Origin: Gammaproteobacteria bacterium
GTDB lineage: Bacteria > Pseudomonadota > Gammaproteobacteria > HK1
Length of the DNA stretch: 64,000 nucleotides
Assembly: GCA_012103455.1 (NCBI GenBank)
Contig: WLWT01000001.1
Coordinates: forward strand, 1,970,001-2,034,000
Reading direction: 5' to 3'
Part shown: positions 1 through 8,423 of the stretch, piece by piece
How the letters are laid out: each line of letters begins with the position of its first letter
Position numbering within the stretch: the stretch's first letter is position 1
The notes under the pieces: model-generated
Databases searched by the model: none
The model's input: the letters and a program-made list of their open reading frames with translations, nothing else
Told to the model about the DNA's origin: nothing
Program-made: the position numbers and the translations under genes

Positions 1-1
1 G

Positions 2-91
2 GTTAAGGATGTGCTGGAGCATCTGGGCCGTGCCAGCAAATATGTGGTCAACCCTGCTCTGGCTACGGACCACGCCCCGCGGTCAGGATGA
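2..91 (+). CDS. 3' end of an unidentified upstream gene
   Basis: An open frame enters from the left edge and stops at TGA 89-91. It contributes about 29 residues, beginning VKDVLEHLGRASKYVV. The next gene starts only 4 bases later, so the two are probably co-transcribed. In many Gammaproteobacteria a deoxynucleoside kinase follows a folate or pantothenate gene, but this tail is too short and does not clearly match one, so no function is given. Confidence 0.4.
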   Translation, partial: VKDVLEHLGRASKYVVNPALATDHAPRSG

Positions 92-95
92 GGGC

Positions 96-749
96 TTGAG
101 TACTCTGCGTCATATCGCGCTGGAGGGACCTATTGGCGTTGGCAAAACCACCTTGGCGCGCCGTCTGAGTGTTGCCCTGTCCGCCTCCTTGTTGTTGGAA
201 GCCCCGGGGGACAACCCGTTCCTGGCGCGCTTCTATAACGATCCCGAGGCTTGGGCCCTGCCTACGCAACTCACTTTTTTATTGCAGCGGATGCGCCAGG
301 CGCGGGAACTCGGTCAGCGAGATCTTTTCTCGCCACGGCTGATTTCGGATTTTCTAGTGGATAAGGATTGTCTATTCGCGCAACTGACCCTGGCGTCCGA
401 TCAACTGGCACTCTATCAACAGTTGTACGATGAGCTACTGGAGGGTGTTCCGGCGCCTGATTTGGTTATTTATCTGCACGCGCCCATCCCCGTTCTTTTG
501 GAACGCATCAACCGCCGTGCTATTGATTACGAGCAGACCATAGAAGCGAACTATTTGGAGCGCTTGTGTATTTTGTACGCGGAGTTCTTCGCGGTGTATG
601 AGGCGGCGCCGGTCATCGTTGTAGATACCGTTAATTTGAATTTCTCCACCAGCGATCGGGCGTTGAATGAACTGCTCGCTTTGTTTGACGAACCATTTCA
701 AAAGCGCCGGCATTTGGCCGCCGGTGCTGATTCAGATTGGTGGAGTTAA
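96..749 (+). CDS. Deoxynucleoside kinase (deoxyadenosine/deoxyguanosine kinase family)
   Basis: Cytosolic salvage kinase that transfers a phosphate from ATP to deoxynucleosides. From the TTG at 96 the protein has 217 residues, normal for the bacterial dNK/TK2-like family. The P-loop GPIGVGKT is at residues 11-18. ISDFLVDKDCLFAQL and the arginine-rich lid ERINRRAIDYEQ follow the family pattern. A longer frame opens at 9, but its first 29 residues overlap the upstream gene and look non-native; a purine-rich AGGATGAGGG stretch precedes the TTG. Substrate preference cannot be read from sequence. The C-terminal tail looks complete. Confidence 0.85.
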   Translation: MSTLRHIALEGPIGVGKTTLARRLSVALSASLLLEAPGDNPFLARFYNDPEAWALPTQLTFLLQRMRQARELGQRDLFSPRLISDFLVDKDCLFAQLTLASDQLALYQQLYDELLEGVPAPDLVIYLHAPIPVLLERINRRAIDYEQTIEANYLERLCILYAEFFAVYEAAPVIVVDTVNLNFSTSDRALNELLALFDEPFQKRRHLAAGADSDWWS

Positions 750-759
750 TATAGGTATC

Positions 760-900
760 GGGCACCTGCTAGAAATAGTCATTGTTTCGTGAGTGCAAGG
801 AAGCACCGCGCGCGCAACCGCAGTGTATAGGTGATACCTGAGGATTGGAGCACGGCGCTGACGCCGCAATCGCGGAAAAAGTGCATTTTTAGAGGTGCCC
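760..900. mobile_element. MITE-like element, copy 1 (141 bp)
   Basis: The element begins GGGCACCTGCTAG and ends TTTTTAGAGGTGCCC, giving imperfect terminal inverted repeats of about 12 bp. A nearly identical element lies in opposite orientation at 56439-56580. It has no credible reading frame. The flanks show ATC on both sides (757-759 and 901-903), a possible 3-bp target duplication. Probably a non-autonomous derivative of a DDE transposon; the parent is not identified. The remaining spacer to 1010 shows nothing else. Confidence 0.7.
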
Positions 901-1010
901 ATCTGATGAGCGGCGACAATAGTTGCTCTTGGTTGGTCATCCCATTACCCCAGATGCGGTAGTTGACCATGCTTTCCATCTGGCGTGAGTTGCAAACTTC
1001 GCTACTGGAT

Positions 1011-1733
1011 CTAAGAATTATATTCCCACAAGTGCGCCTGTACGGCGTCTTCGTTCCAATCGAGTCCAAGCCCGGGTTTGTCGGGAATGTGCAGGGCGCT
1101 GTCCTGAATAACGTACGGTTCCTCTAGCACCACATCGGCCCAGTTCTGCCACTCCAGCCAATGGGCGCTTTCACTCACCCGCATCACGTGCGCGCCCACT
1201 TCCGGATACAAATGGGTGGAGACCGGTATGCCCGCCGCCGCCGCGATGGGCGCCGCCCGCAGCCACCCCGTGACCCCGCCTATGCGCATGAAATCCGGCA
1301 TGACCAAATCCGATGCCTGTAAACGGATGGCTTTATAGAGTTCACGCGGTCCGTAGAAGTTTTCACCGATCTGAAGCGGTGTTTTTAATTGCCGCGCAAG
1401 CTCTGCATAACCTTCTAAATCGTCGTAGACAATAGGTTCCTCCAACCATTCGAGATCGAGTTCATCCAGTGCGTGACAGCGCTTGATCGCCTCCGCCCGA
1501 TCCAAACCTTGGTTGAAGTCCACCATCAGCGCCAGGTCATCGCCGAGCGCTGCGCGCACGGCGCGATAGGTGGCGATGTCATCAGCCAGCCGCGCGCGCC
1601 CCATGCGCAGCTTAAGCCCGCTGAATCCGCCCTCATCGCGTAACTCCACCGCCTGCTCGGCGACCGCGTGCGGCTCGCTCAGCCAAAGACCATTGCTGTT
1701 GTAAGCACGCACCGGCGCGCGCGACCCACCTAA
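1011..1733 (-). pseudogene. Enolase-superfamily (mandelate racemase-like) enzyme, 5' end missing
   Basis: This is the C-terminal barrel domain of a mandelate racemase/muconate lactonizing enzyme relative. Visible motifs are GLKLRMG (K-x-R site), LMVDFNQG, WLEEPIVYDD and GENFYGP (the three metal-ligand strands), IGGVTGW, and THLYPEVG with the histidine near the end. The N-terminal capping domain of about 110-120 residues is absent: coding sequence begins at LLGGSRAPV directly against IS5 copy 1. On the far side of the IS the frame meets a stop within a few codons, so the missing part is not simply displaced. Probably non-functional; an intact relative is at 25520-26620. Confidence 0.75.
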
Positions 1734-2620
1734 GAGCCTGTTCAAGATCTCCGAAGCAACAGCGCAATATTTGCAAGTAGCATCATGCCCAACGAGCTTT
1801 CGATTAGCCGCTCACAGTTTTTCCACAACCGGCGGTTTTTCTCAAACCATGAGAAGGTTCGCTCGACAACCCACCTCTTCGGGAGGACGGCAAAACGACC
1901 CGTGTCCGAGCGTTTGATAATTTCGACGTTCGCTCCGATTAATCTCAGCACTTCGCCAGCGAAAGCCATCCCCGTGTACCCGCCATCGCCTACTACACAC
2001 CTAACCTCCGAGAGGCGCCCATCTGCTTGAGCAGCAAGTGCGGCCAGTGCCCCAACTCGATCAGTGACATTTGCCGTGGTCACAAAAGCAGCGTGCAGCA
2101 ATCCCTGAGTGTCCACAGCTATGTGCCGCTTGATACCAGAAGTCTTCTTGCCTGCGTCATAACCTTTGTGGTTTGCACTGTCTGTGTTCTTCACGCTCTG
2201 TGCATCAACGATGATCAGGCTGGCTTTGCCACTGCGCCCCTGGGATTTGCGGGCCTCGCCAACCCATTTTTTTAACGCCTTGTTCAAGGCGCTGCAAGAG
2301 TCTTCTGGGGACGATTGCCGCCAGATAGTGAAATACTCATGCACACTTCGCCACTTTGGATACTCGTTGGGCAACATGCGCCATTGGCAGCCGGTCTTCA
2401 GCACGTACAACACTGCGTTGAACACGTGATAGAGATCGAGTTGTCTTGGCTTGGTTCGCCGACGCGCCGCCTCCAGGATCGGTCTAACTTTCTCGAACTG
2501 TTGGCGAGATAGGTCACTCGGGTAGATTCGCTCGTCTGTCATTGCCTTCGCAGCCGCTATGACTATGGATAACAATAGCTTAGGTCAGATGTCCAAAATC
2601 GTCAGATCTTGAACAGGTTC
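1734..2620 (-). mobile_element. IS5-family insertion sequence, copy 1 (887 bp)
   Basis: Terminal inverted repeats GAGCCTGTTCAAGATCT (left edge here) and AGATCTTGAACAGGTTC (right edge) bound one transposase gene. TAA flanks both ends (1731-1733, 2621-2623), matching the TNA target duplication typical of the IS1031-like part of the IS5 family. Same length as the copies at 33541 and 61172, but its transposase differs from theirs at five positions, so it is the oldest or a separately acquired copy. Confidence 0.9.
1742..2542 (-). CDS. IS5-family transposase (copy 1)
   Basis: DDE transposase of 266 residues from the ATG of MTDERIYPSD. The N-terminal DUF4096-type DNA-binding region (CQWRMLPNEYPKW) is followed by the catalytic RNase H-like domain, with aspartates in SLIIVDAQSVKN and VVGDGGYTG and the glutamate in RWVVERTFSWFEK. 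The frame extends 11 codons further upstream, but the internal ATG fits the family. Five substitutions separate it from copies 2 and 3 (for example V for L in NAVLYVLK). It looks full-length. Confidence 0.88.
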   Translation of the reverse strand: MTDERIYPSDLSRQQFEKVRPILEAARRRTKPRQLDLYHVFNAVLYVLKTGCQWRMLPNEYPKWRSVHEYFTIWRQSSPEDSCSALNKALKKWVGEARKSQGRSGKASLIIVDAQSVKNTDSANHKGYDAGKKTSGIKRHIAVDTQGLLHAAFVTTANVTDRVGALAALAAQADGRLSEVRCVVGDGGYTGMAFAGEVLRLIGANVEIIKRSDTGRFAVLPKRWVVERTFSWFEKNRRLWKNCERLIESSLGMMLLANIALLLRRS

Positions 2621-2721
2621 TAAGCCTTTTCTATCGAAATTTTAGTGCTGCCGATCGTATCGAACGATCAGGACCTACACGCCTAGCCAACTAAAAAGCT
2701 TGGTCTTGAGCGGATGGAATG
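2621..2721. other. AT-rich spacer without gene
   Basis: Noticeably more AT-rich than the surroundings, with stops in all frames on the minus strand. It does not hold the missing N-terminus of the truncated enolase-superfamily gene on the other side of the IS. Confidence 0.5.
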
Positions 2722-3610
2722 TCAATTGAATTGAACCGATAAGACAAAGCGTGTAGACGCCATGAAATAATCGCGCATCAGTCGATGGCAGGGTGGCTCT
2801 GGCGCGCCCGCGGTGACGATTCCTGGGCGCGTGCCGACAAAACTGCTTTCTATCACATTCCAGGCGTAGGCGAGACCGTTGACGTGGCAGATCTCATCGC
2901 CGTAGTAGGTCGGAATGGGCCGTTCCACGATACGCAGCCTCGCGATCACGAATTGGATGATGATTTCCGTGTCGAAGTGAAAATCATTGCTGTTCAAATC
3001 GAAGCGCACTTTGTTCAGGGCCGCCACCGAATACACCCGGTAACCGGAATGGAATTCAGTGAGTTGGGTGCGCAAGCAGCGGTTTTCGAACCAGCTCAAG
3101 CACTTATTACCGACAAACTTGTAGAGCGGCATACCGCCGTGTAGCGCTGCACCCCGGGTCATCATGCGCGAGCCGAAAACAGCGTCGGCCTCGCCGCCGG
3201 CCCAGTGGCTCCAATAAATCGCCCATTACCTCCGGGGCGTATTGGCCATCGCCATGGAGCAGGACGACGCAGTCGAAGCCGTTGGCCATCGCGTAGTGGT
3301 AGCCCAGCTTCTGGTTGCCGCCATAACCGAGGTTGCGGGGATTGAATAGGACGGTGACCGGGAACGGCAGCGCCGCCGAACGTCCGGCGGCCGCGCTGCG
3401 CTCAAAAGTCGCATCGGCGGACGTATCATCAATGATTAAGACTTCCACAGCGTAGCGTTCGGTGAGAGCCGCCGGAATTCGGCACAATACGTCCTCGATC
3501 ATCGTCTGGGCGTTATAAGCGACGATGAAAATCAGCACCCGGGGACTTGCGGCCCCAGGGCGGCCAGGAGCGATATTCATGCGGCGATGTTCACGGCGGA
3601 CAATGCTCAT
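2722..3610 (-). pseudogene. Family 2 glycosyltransferase (dolichol-phosphate mannosyltransferase-like), frameshifted
   Basis: The first part (3610 to about 3180) carries a GT-A fold start: VLIFIVAYNAQ, LIIDDTSADAT, NPRNLGYGGNQKLGY and LLHGDGQYAPEVM. The second part (3165-2722) is in another frame and continues as MMTRGAALHGGMPLYKF, TEFHSGYRVYS and NDFHFDTEIIIQ. Both match one continuous family of polyprenol-linked sugar transferases, so a single-base shift near 3170-3195 splits the gene. The end after GLAYAWNVIESS departs from family length and may also be damaged. ATGA overlap with the upstream membrane-protein gene shows they were one operon. A sequencing error at the shift is possible. Confidence 0.8.
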
Positions 3611-5478
3611 GAACTGGGCAATGTAGCCAGATGGATTTGGCCCTCTTCAAGCAAACATAGCGCTTTTGCGGGGTAAGCGGCTAATTGCCGCTCAGCCGCC
3701 ATTACGAACAGAACCCTGTGACCGTGGGTGATATCCGCCCCATGGTAAAGATGCAGCGGTTGCACTGATCGCTGCACCTGAGTCAGCGCTTGGCGGCTGA
3801 ACGGATCGGGAGCCATCTGACGCTGGCCGGCTATGACATGGCGCAAGCGCGGCACCGTGACCTCGTGCAGCGTTGTTACCTCGCTACTGCCGAGGTTGAG
3901 GGGCAGTCCTGGGATGATGTACCGCAACGTGGTACCCGACTCACATTGCGCGGCTTGTTCAGAGATATGAGTCCGGTCAATGATGCCACCGAGCACGATG
4001 GGCACCACCAGTGCGATCATCAACAGCGCGCCTAGCGCACTTATGCTGCTCGCAAAGAGACCGTTGCGCGGCTGGTCCATTGGGCTCGGTTGTGCCCGCG
4101 TCAGCGTGTGGATGCCAAAGGCGGTGAGTATGGCGGTGAACCCCATGGTGGCCGCGTAGACCCGGGTTTGGCCGCCTATTAAAAACGGCACCGAAGCGAA
4201 TATCGCAAGATTGGCGAAAAGCGCCAAGCGTCCTTGATGTGATGATTCCCACCCGATAATGCGCACAAAGCCCAACACCACGAGCGCCGCGATCAGCAAG
4301 GCCGCGCCGTCATTGTCGTATAAGGAAGGAAACGGCAGGAATTGAAGATCGAAGAAATATTCGTTCCATTCCGGTCCGGCGCCGGTGAGCAGCGCCAGTG
4401 GGGAGCGGGTGAGGGCATCGAAGAGAATAGAGAGTTTTTCCCTTACCTGCTGCTCCTGCGGTAATTCCTCGAGCCCGGGGTGATCATCGTAGATCTGTAA
4501 CCACGGTGCCGAATCCCGTAGCCGTTCTTCAGGAAAGCGTCCGAGTTTGGCCTCGCCTTGTATCACCAGGCGGTAGATGGAGTCGGCCGCGTTGGCAAAG
4601 CTGCCACCGCTGCCGGGCGCCAGGGTGCGGTTGAATTGACTGTGCGCCCACAAGATGGCCAGTACCATGCAGAGCATGGCCAAAGCCGCCGGCCACGGCC
4701 GTTTGCCGTGGCGCGAGCGCCAAGTCCACAGGGCGAACAGCGGCAGGCCGAACAGCGGTAGAAACATGGGGCCCACCCTGACGCACTGCCCCAGGGTCAC
4801 TGCCGCCAGCGCCCACACGAACCACTGCATTTGTTTGTATCTAGCCGCCTCCCAGCAGGCGGTAAACCCAAGAGCACCGTAGATAAAACCGAGTGGTTCG
4901 GTCATTAAAGAGCCGGTGACGTAGTGATAGAAGGCGAACATCACGGCGCAGAAAAACGCCGCCGCGCCCAGGCCGTGGGAACGCCACACCGAGACGCCGG
5001 CCAGCGCGCAACTGGCGGCGGCGGCGGCACAGGTAAGGGCGGACAGCACGGCGAAGTCGAAGCCAGTGAGGTACAAACCTAAGGCCAGGGTAGAGGTGTG
5101 CAGTGGGCGTCCGTGTAAGCTCTCGTATTGCCCCTCGGTGAGCAGGCCGACGGCTTCCATGAAGTAGTCGCTGCTGTCGGCCCAGGGCAGCAGGCCGTGC
5201 CAGGTCCAGGGATTGCCCACCCAGTCGGTCCACAGCAACCGTTGCGCCAACCCGAAGAAGCAGAAAACGGTCACCAGATAGAGGGTCAGTGCGGTACCGC
5301 CAGGGGGGTTGCGCAGGCGCTGTATGCAGTCAAGAGCCGCCACCACCAGCGCGGCGAAGCAGGCGTAAGCGGGCAAGCTACCGAATCCGGTGGGCGACAG
5401 GTCCGGCAGCACCAGTACGACGACATACACTAACGGCCCCGGCACGGCGATCGCGGTTATTCTTGCAAGGTCGTTCAT
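3607..5478 (-). CDS. Large polytopic membrane protein, GT-C-like, function unknown
   Basis: A 623-residue protein with roughly a dozen hydrophobic segments, beginning ITAIAVPGPLVYVVVLVLP and continuing to about residue 520, then a soluble tail. Layout and pairing with a GT2 enzyme (stop/start overlap) resemble membrane proteins that move or use polyprenol-linked sugars for envelope glycans. I cannot see a diagnostic DE or ED motif of the GT39/GT83 families, so catalytic activity is not claimed. SDYFMEAVGLLTEGQY after the third helix may be an external loop. It looks intact, although its partner gene is frameshifted. Confidence 0.65.
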   Translation of the reverse strand: MNDLARITAIAVPGPLVYVVVLVLPDLSPTGFGSLPAYACFAALVVAALDCIQRLRNPPGGTALTLYLVTVFCFFGLAQRLLWTDWVGNPWTWHGLLPWADSSDYFMEAVGLLTEGQYESLHGRPLHTSTLALGLYLTGFDFAVLSALTCAAAAASCALAGVSVWRSHGLGAAAFFCAVMFAFYHYVTGSLMTEPLGFIYGALGFTACWEAARYKQMQWFVWALAAVTLGQCVRVGPMFLPLFGLPLFALWTWRSRHGKRPWPAALAMLCMVLAILWAHSQFNRTLAPGSGGSFANAADSIYRLVIQGEAKLGRFPEERLRDSAPWLQIYDDHPGLEELPQEQQVREKLSILFDALTRSPLALLTGAGPEWNEYFFDLQFLPFPSLYDNDGAALLIAALVVLGFVRIIGWESSHQGRLALFANLAIFASVPFLIGGQTRVYAATMGFTAILTAFGIHTLTRAQPSPMDQPRNGLFASSISALGALLMIALVVPIVLGGIIDRTHISEQAAQCESGTTLRYIIPGLPLNLGSSEVTTLHEVTVPRLRHVIAGQRQMAPDPFSRQALTQVQRSVQPLHLYHGADITHGHRVLFVMAAERQLAAYPAKALCLLEEGQIHLATLPSS

Positions 5479-5556
5479 GGCTGGGTCGCAGGTTCAGCGT
5501 ACGGTCAGTAGACGTTGGCTTAAAGTGTAGAAGACAAAGCGTGGAGGAGAGGTTGG

Positions 5557-6648
5557 GTGACTGAGATAGGCGCGGCGGCGGTCGTGTTGCCCGGTGGCGA
5601 CCTGGCTGAGACCATCGATTTTTTCCGTGACCGCCTGGGCTTTAGTCTGATTACAATTTATCCGGCTGATGCGCCGCGGGTGGCCACCATGACGGGGCAT
5701 GGGCTCAACGTGTACTTAGATAGCGAACGGCCCCGGCAAGAAGGCTTGGTGCTGCGCATGACCGGGCCGTCACCGGCCGCTTCACTGCATGCGCCCAATG
5801 GCGTGGACATCGAAATCGTAGCGGCGGCGGGGAAGGTGCTGGCGCCGTGCGAACCGCGCTTTGAATATTGTCCGGCGCCCGGCGCAGGTGGCTTCGAGGA
5901 GGGTAGGGCGGGTATGCAATACCGCGATCTCATCCCCGGGCGCCATGGCGGTAGATATATCGCCTCGCACATCCGTATTGTGCAAGGTGGCCCGGTGCCC
6001 GATTATGTTCACTTTCACCAGATCGCGTTCCAGATGATCTACTGCTACCGGGGCTGGGTGCGGGTGGTGTATGAGGATCAGGGGCCGGCGTTTGTGATGC
6101 GGGCGGGCGATTGTGTCTTGCAGCCACCGCAGATCAGGCATCAGGTGCTGGCAGCCTCTGCCGGCCTGGAGGTGATCGAAATCGGTTGTCCGGCGGAACA
6201 CATCACCTGCGCGGAGCAATCCATAACGCTGCCCACCGCTGTCTTGGATGCGAAGCGGGATTTTGGTGGGCAACAGTTCATGCGTCATATCGCCGCGTCC
6301 GCCGCTTGGCGGACTATTCCAGGAGTAGCGATCTCCGGATTCGAAATGCGCGACACCGGCATCGCCCACGCTTCGGCGGGTGCCGGCGCTGGCGCAGTGC
6401 TGCGCCCGCGGGCAGGTTTTAGCGCGAGCTGTTTTAGCTGCGATGCGGAACTCATCTTCTGCTTTGTGCTGGAGGGCACTATGCAATGGCGATCTACGGC
6501 GCAGATCTTGGAGCTTGAACCCGGCGCTGCCGTTACCGTGCCTGCGAACACGCCTATTGAGTGGTCGCGATGGTCCGATGATCTGGAATTGTTATGGGTC
6601 ACCGTGCCAGGTACCAGCCGGATAACCGAGCTTCACACGCCGTCTTAG
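5557..6648 (+). CDS. VOC (glyoxalase-like) and cupin fusion protein
   Basis: A 363-residue soluble protein. Residues 1-95 look like a vicinal-oxygen-chelate half domain (DLAETIDFFRDRLGFSLITI, PNGVDIEIV). Residues 110-220 and 240-363 form two cupin-like barrels, with VPDYVHFHQIAFQMIYCYRG and MRAGDCVLQPPQIRHQ in the first. The GTG at 5557 follows a strong Shine-Dalgarno (GGAGGAGAGG). Probably metal-dependent; substrate unknown. It stands divergent to the membrane protein gene and shares the 78-bp spacer with it. The metal histidines of the second cupin are less clear, so that barrel may be structural. Confidence 0.7.
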   Translation: MTEIGAAAVVLPGGDLAETIDFFRDRLGFSLITIYPADAPRVATMTGHGLNVYLDSERPRQEGLVLRMTGPSPAASLHAPNGVDIEIVAAAGKVLAPCEPRFEYCPAPGAGGFEEGRAGMQYRDLIPGRHGGRYIASHIRIVQGGPVPDYVHFHQIAFQMIYCYRGWVRVVYEDQGPAFVMRAGDCVLQPPQIRHQVLAASAGLEVIEIGCPAEHITCAEQSITLPTAVLDAKRDFGGQQFMRHIAASAAWRTIPGVAISGFEMRDTGIAHASAGAGAGAVLRPRAGFSASCFSCDAELIFCFVLEGTMQWRSTAQILELEPGAAVTVPANTPIEWSRWSDDLELLWVTVPGTSRITELHTPS

Positions 6649-7200
6649 CCTCACGCGTGCACGTTGGTATGAACAGTCTTGAGAGGTAATCCGCCAACCG
6701 GGCGCTGACTCCCGCGTGGCCGTTTATTTGCGCGTGGCGAGGGATTGTTTTGGTACCCGCATCTTCAGCCGTGCACATCCCACGCCCTGCCAATTTTCCT
6801 AATGGGACCTCTTAATGAGCAAAAATTCCGATGCAAACCTCGATTGATGTGCGATCAGGCTAGGAAAATTAGAGACCGGTAGCGCGAATAAGCCACTTAC
6901 GTTATGAGTTCGTGTACCCAGATCGCTCGATTTTACTTCGTCTTTGCCATTGTTGCTTGACTTGGACTTATACACTGCGCATACGGAGCTTAAGAACTTC
7001 AACAGGCGGGCTAAACCGCAGCCGGATAGTAATGCGGTTTTTTTGTGCCCGGAATCCGGCCCTATGGCTGGGAGGCTTGGTGAATAAAATACCTGCTTGC
7101 GGGAAATAGCCGAGGCAGTACCTGTTGCTGTTCTTAATCTCCTGGCCACCCTTTGGTTATAAGGGTATTTCGCAACGTAAGAATTGCAACAGGAGCAACC
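6649..7200. promoter_or_regulatory. Long non-coding leader upstream of the SymE-like gene
   Basis: About 550 bp without a convincing gene and more AT-rich than the flanks. It contains a hairpin terminator at 7013-7044 and, beyond it, a run (GTGCCCGGAATCCGGCC, TATGGCTGGGAGGC, CCACCCTTTGGTTATAAGGG) resembling leader sequences I recall upstream of SymE-like or phage-P4-like small genes. The closing AACAGGAGCAACC supplies the ribosome binding site at 7201. A small antisense RNA, as with SymR on symE, could be encoded here, but no promoter can be assigned. Confidence 0.4.
7013..7044 (+). terminator. Rho-independent terminator
   Basis: AAACCGCA (7013-7020) pairs with TGCGGTTT (7033-7040) around a 12-base loop and is followed by further T residues. 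It would stop transcripts entering from the left before the SymE-like gene, or end a short leader RNA. Confidence 0.65.
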
Positions 7201-7401
7201 ATGAACATACGCCATTTGAAAGCCCGTAAAGGCTTCCGGGATTATTACCTTGAAGACAAACCCGCCGCAGGAAATCCTGCGACGCCTTTTATTTTGCTGA
7301 AAGGTACTTGGCTTGAAAAAGCCGGTTTTGCGATTGATACGCCACTGTCGGTGTATGTACAACAAAACCGCTTGATATTGACGCCACAAGACTCAACGTA
7401 G
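7201..7401 (+). CDS. SymE-like toxin (type I addiction module family)
   Basis: A 66-residue protein. Its C-terminal half has the AbrB/SpoVT-like swapped-hairpin signature of SymE proteins: FILLKGTWLEKAGFAID then SVYVQQNRLILTP. In Escherichia coli SymE is an SOS-induced, RNA-associated toxin held in check by the antisense RNA SymR; transfer of that regulation here is inference. The ATG at 7201 is preceded by AGGAGCAACC at good spacing. The N-terminus (MNIRHLKARKGFRDYYL) is shorter than in E. coli SymE. No LexA box could be assigned with confidence. Confidence 0.7.
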   Translation: MNIRHLKARKGFRDYYLEDKPAAGNPATPFILLKGTWLEKAGFAIDTPLSVYVQQNRLILTPQDST

Positions 7402-7406
7402 AAACC

Positions 7407-7465
7407 AAAAGCCCCAGTGATTGACTGGGGCTCGATTGACTGGGGCTCGATTGACTGGGGCTTTT
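7407..7465 (+). terminator. Terminator of the SymE-like gene, expanded by tandem duplication
   Basis: AAAAGCCCCAGT (7407-7418) can pair with ACTGGGGCTTTT at the end (7454-7465). The right arm is present three times, because a 15-bp unit GATTGACTGGGGCTC is repeated head to tail at 7419-7433, 7434-7448 and 7449-7463. Only the last copy runs into the T tract. The same hairpin can serve the convergent gene at 7476. Confidence 0.7.
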
Positions 7466-7475
7466 AAGCGGGAGA

Positions 7476-7853
7476 TTAAGCAATATTAAATGCAAAAGCT
7501 CTTAGGTTACCAACCATGCAAAAGGCTGTAACCTTTGCCCCTCCCAAACCATCTTCCCCATGAAATATTTCTTGAAGCTTTTCTTCGAGGGTTGATTTTG
7601 CCTCTGAAACCAAACATTCTTTCGATTGACCAGAGCTTCCTAATTTAAACTGCCAATACAAAGTTGTATTAACACAATCAACCTTCGTGAGGTGGGGATC
7701 TTTCTCCATGGCTGACGCAATATTGGAATCTACTGAATCACGCTCACCAGAGATGTCATAACTAATTGTGACATGAGTGTACTCACTAGCACCGTGTACC
7801 AGCGTTTCTCCAGGTTTAAAATGTTCGCTCTCGATCTTCAATTCACGAATCAT
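7476..7853 (-). CDS. Hypothetical protein, AT-rich
   Basis: A 125-residue soluble protein not recognised as any family. It begins MIRELKIESEHFKPGETLVH. Alternating hydrophobic strands (YTHVTISYDISG, TTLYWQFKLGS, GAKVTAFCMVGN) suggest a mostly beta fold. The frame extends to 7883, but AGAGAAAGC lies just upstream of the ATG at 7853, so that start is preferred. Base composition is lower in GC than the metabolic genes, as with its SymE-like neighbour, suggesting transfer. It converges on the SymE-like gene and shares its terminator. Confidence 0.5.
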   Translation of the reverse strand: MIRELKIESEHFKPGETLVHGASEYTHVTISYDISGERDSVDSNIASAMEKDPHLTKVDCVNTTLYWQFKLGSSGQSKECLVSEAKSTLEEKLQEIFHGEDGLGGAKVTAFCMVGNLRAFAFNIA

Positions 7854-7942
7854 GCTTTCTCTACATACGATTGATTTGCACACATCTTTATATGGGAACT
7901 AAAGACAAAATAACAACAAGGAGAAGCCTAAGGCCGCAAAGC

Positions 7943-7970
7943 AGCCGCGCGCGCCTTTGGCGCGTCGGCT
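7943..7970 (+). other. GC-rich hairpin just upstream of a group II intron end
   Basis: AGCCGCGCGCGCC and GGCGCGTCGGCT flank a TTT loop, forming a strong stem 11 bases before the intron 5' end at 7982. Some bacterial group II introns insert next to hairpins. No T tract follows directly, so this is not scored as a terminator. Confidence 0.4.
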
Positions 7971-7981
7971 GGATTTGCCTT

Positions 7982-8422
7982 GTGTACGCCCGGCATGGGC
8001 ATGAACGGATGGGGTGTAAGTCCCCTGTTGGCAAACCACCGCCAGAATGTCTTGCTGGAAGTCTGGCGTTCACAACGAGCACAAGGCAATTGCAAAACCG
8101 CGAGATTTTGTAGGCGCGAGATTTTGTAGGCGCGAGGTTGTGTGGGAAGCAAGCCCAATGCAAAGCGGCGCACTGACGCACAGGAACATCCTACAAGGCG
8201 TAGTCTGGAGGCGCGTTGGCACACGACAGCGAAGCCGCGTGGTTTAACGGACACCGTCAATGATGCAGGGGTGCAGTGACAGTTCATGTCCATATCCGGG
8301 GAGAACGGCTTAACGGGCGGCCGTAGAGAACCCCATCAGGCAGGGGTATGGAAATGGCTTTGGCGCGCGGGCCTGCCCATTGGCCACAAGCGAGCGAAGC
8401 CGATGGCGAACGACAGCGCAGC
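7982..8422 (+). mobile_element. Group II intron fragment A (5' end only)
   Basis: It starts GTGTACGCCCGGCATGGGC, a typical GUGYG-type intron 5' end, and is nearly identical to the first 440 bases of intron B (8968 onward), with only scattered changes. It covers part of the domain I RNA and breaks off at 8422 within GACAGCGCAGC, where a truncated parE-type toxin gene begins on the other strand. There are no reverse transcriptase, domain V or 3' end, so it cannot splice. It contains the 16-bp tandem unit at 8099-8146 that intron B also has. Confidence 0.8.
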
Positions 8423-8423
8423 A

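Noticed and set aside
6799..7389. Long minus-strand frame opposite the SymE-like gene
   Set aside because: It is low complexity in places, has no family match and is antisense to a better supported gene and its leader.
7419..7463. CRISPR-like repeats here and at the other short repeat arrays
   Set aside because: Units are 14-16 bp, touch each other without spacers, and have different sequences at each site, so they are tandem duplications.
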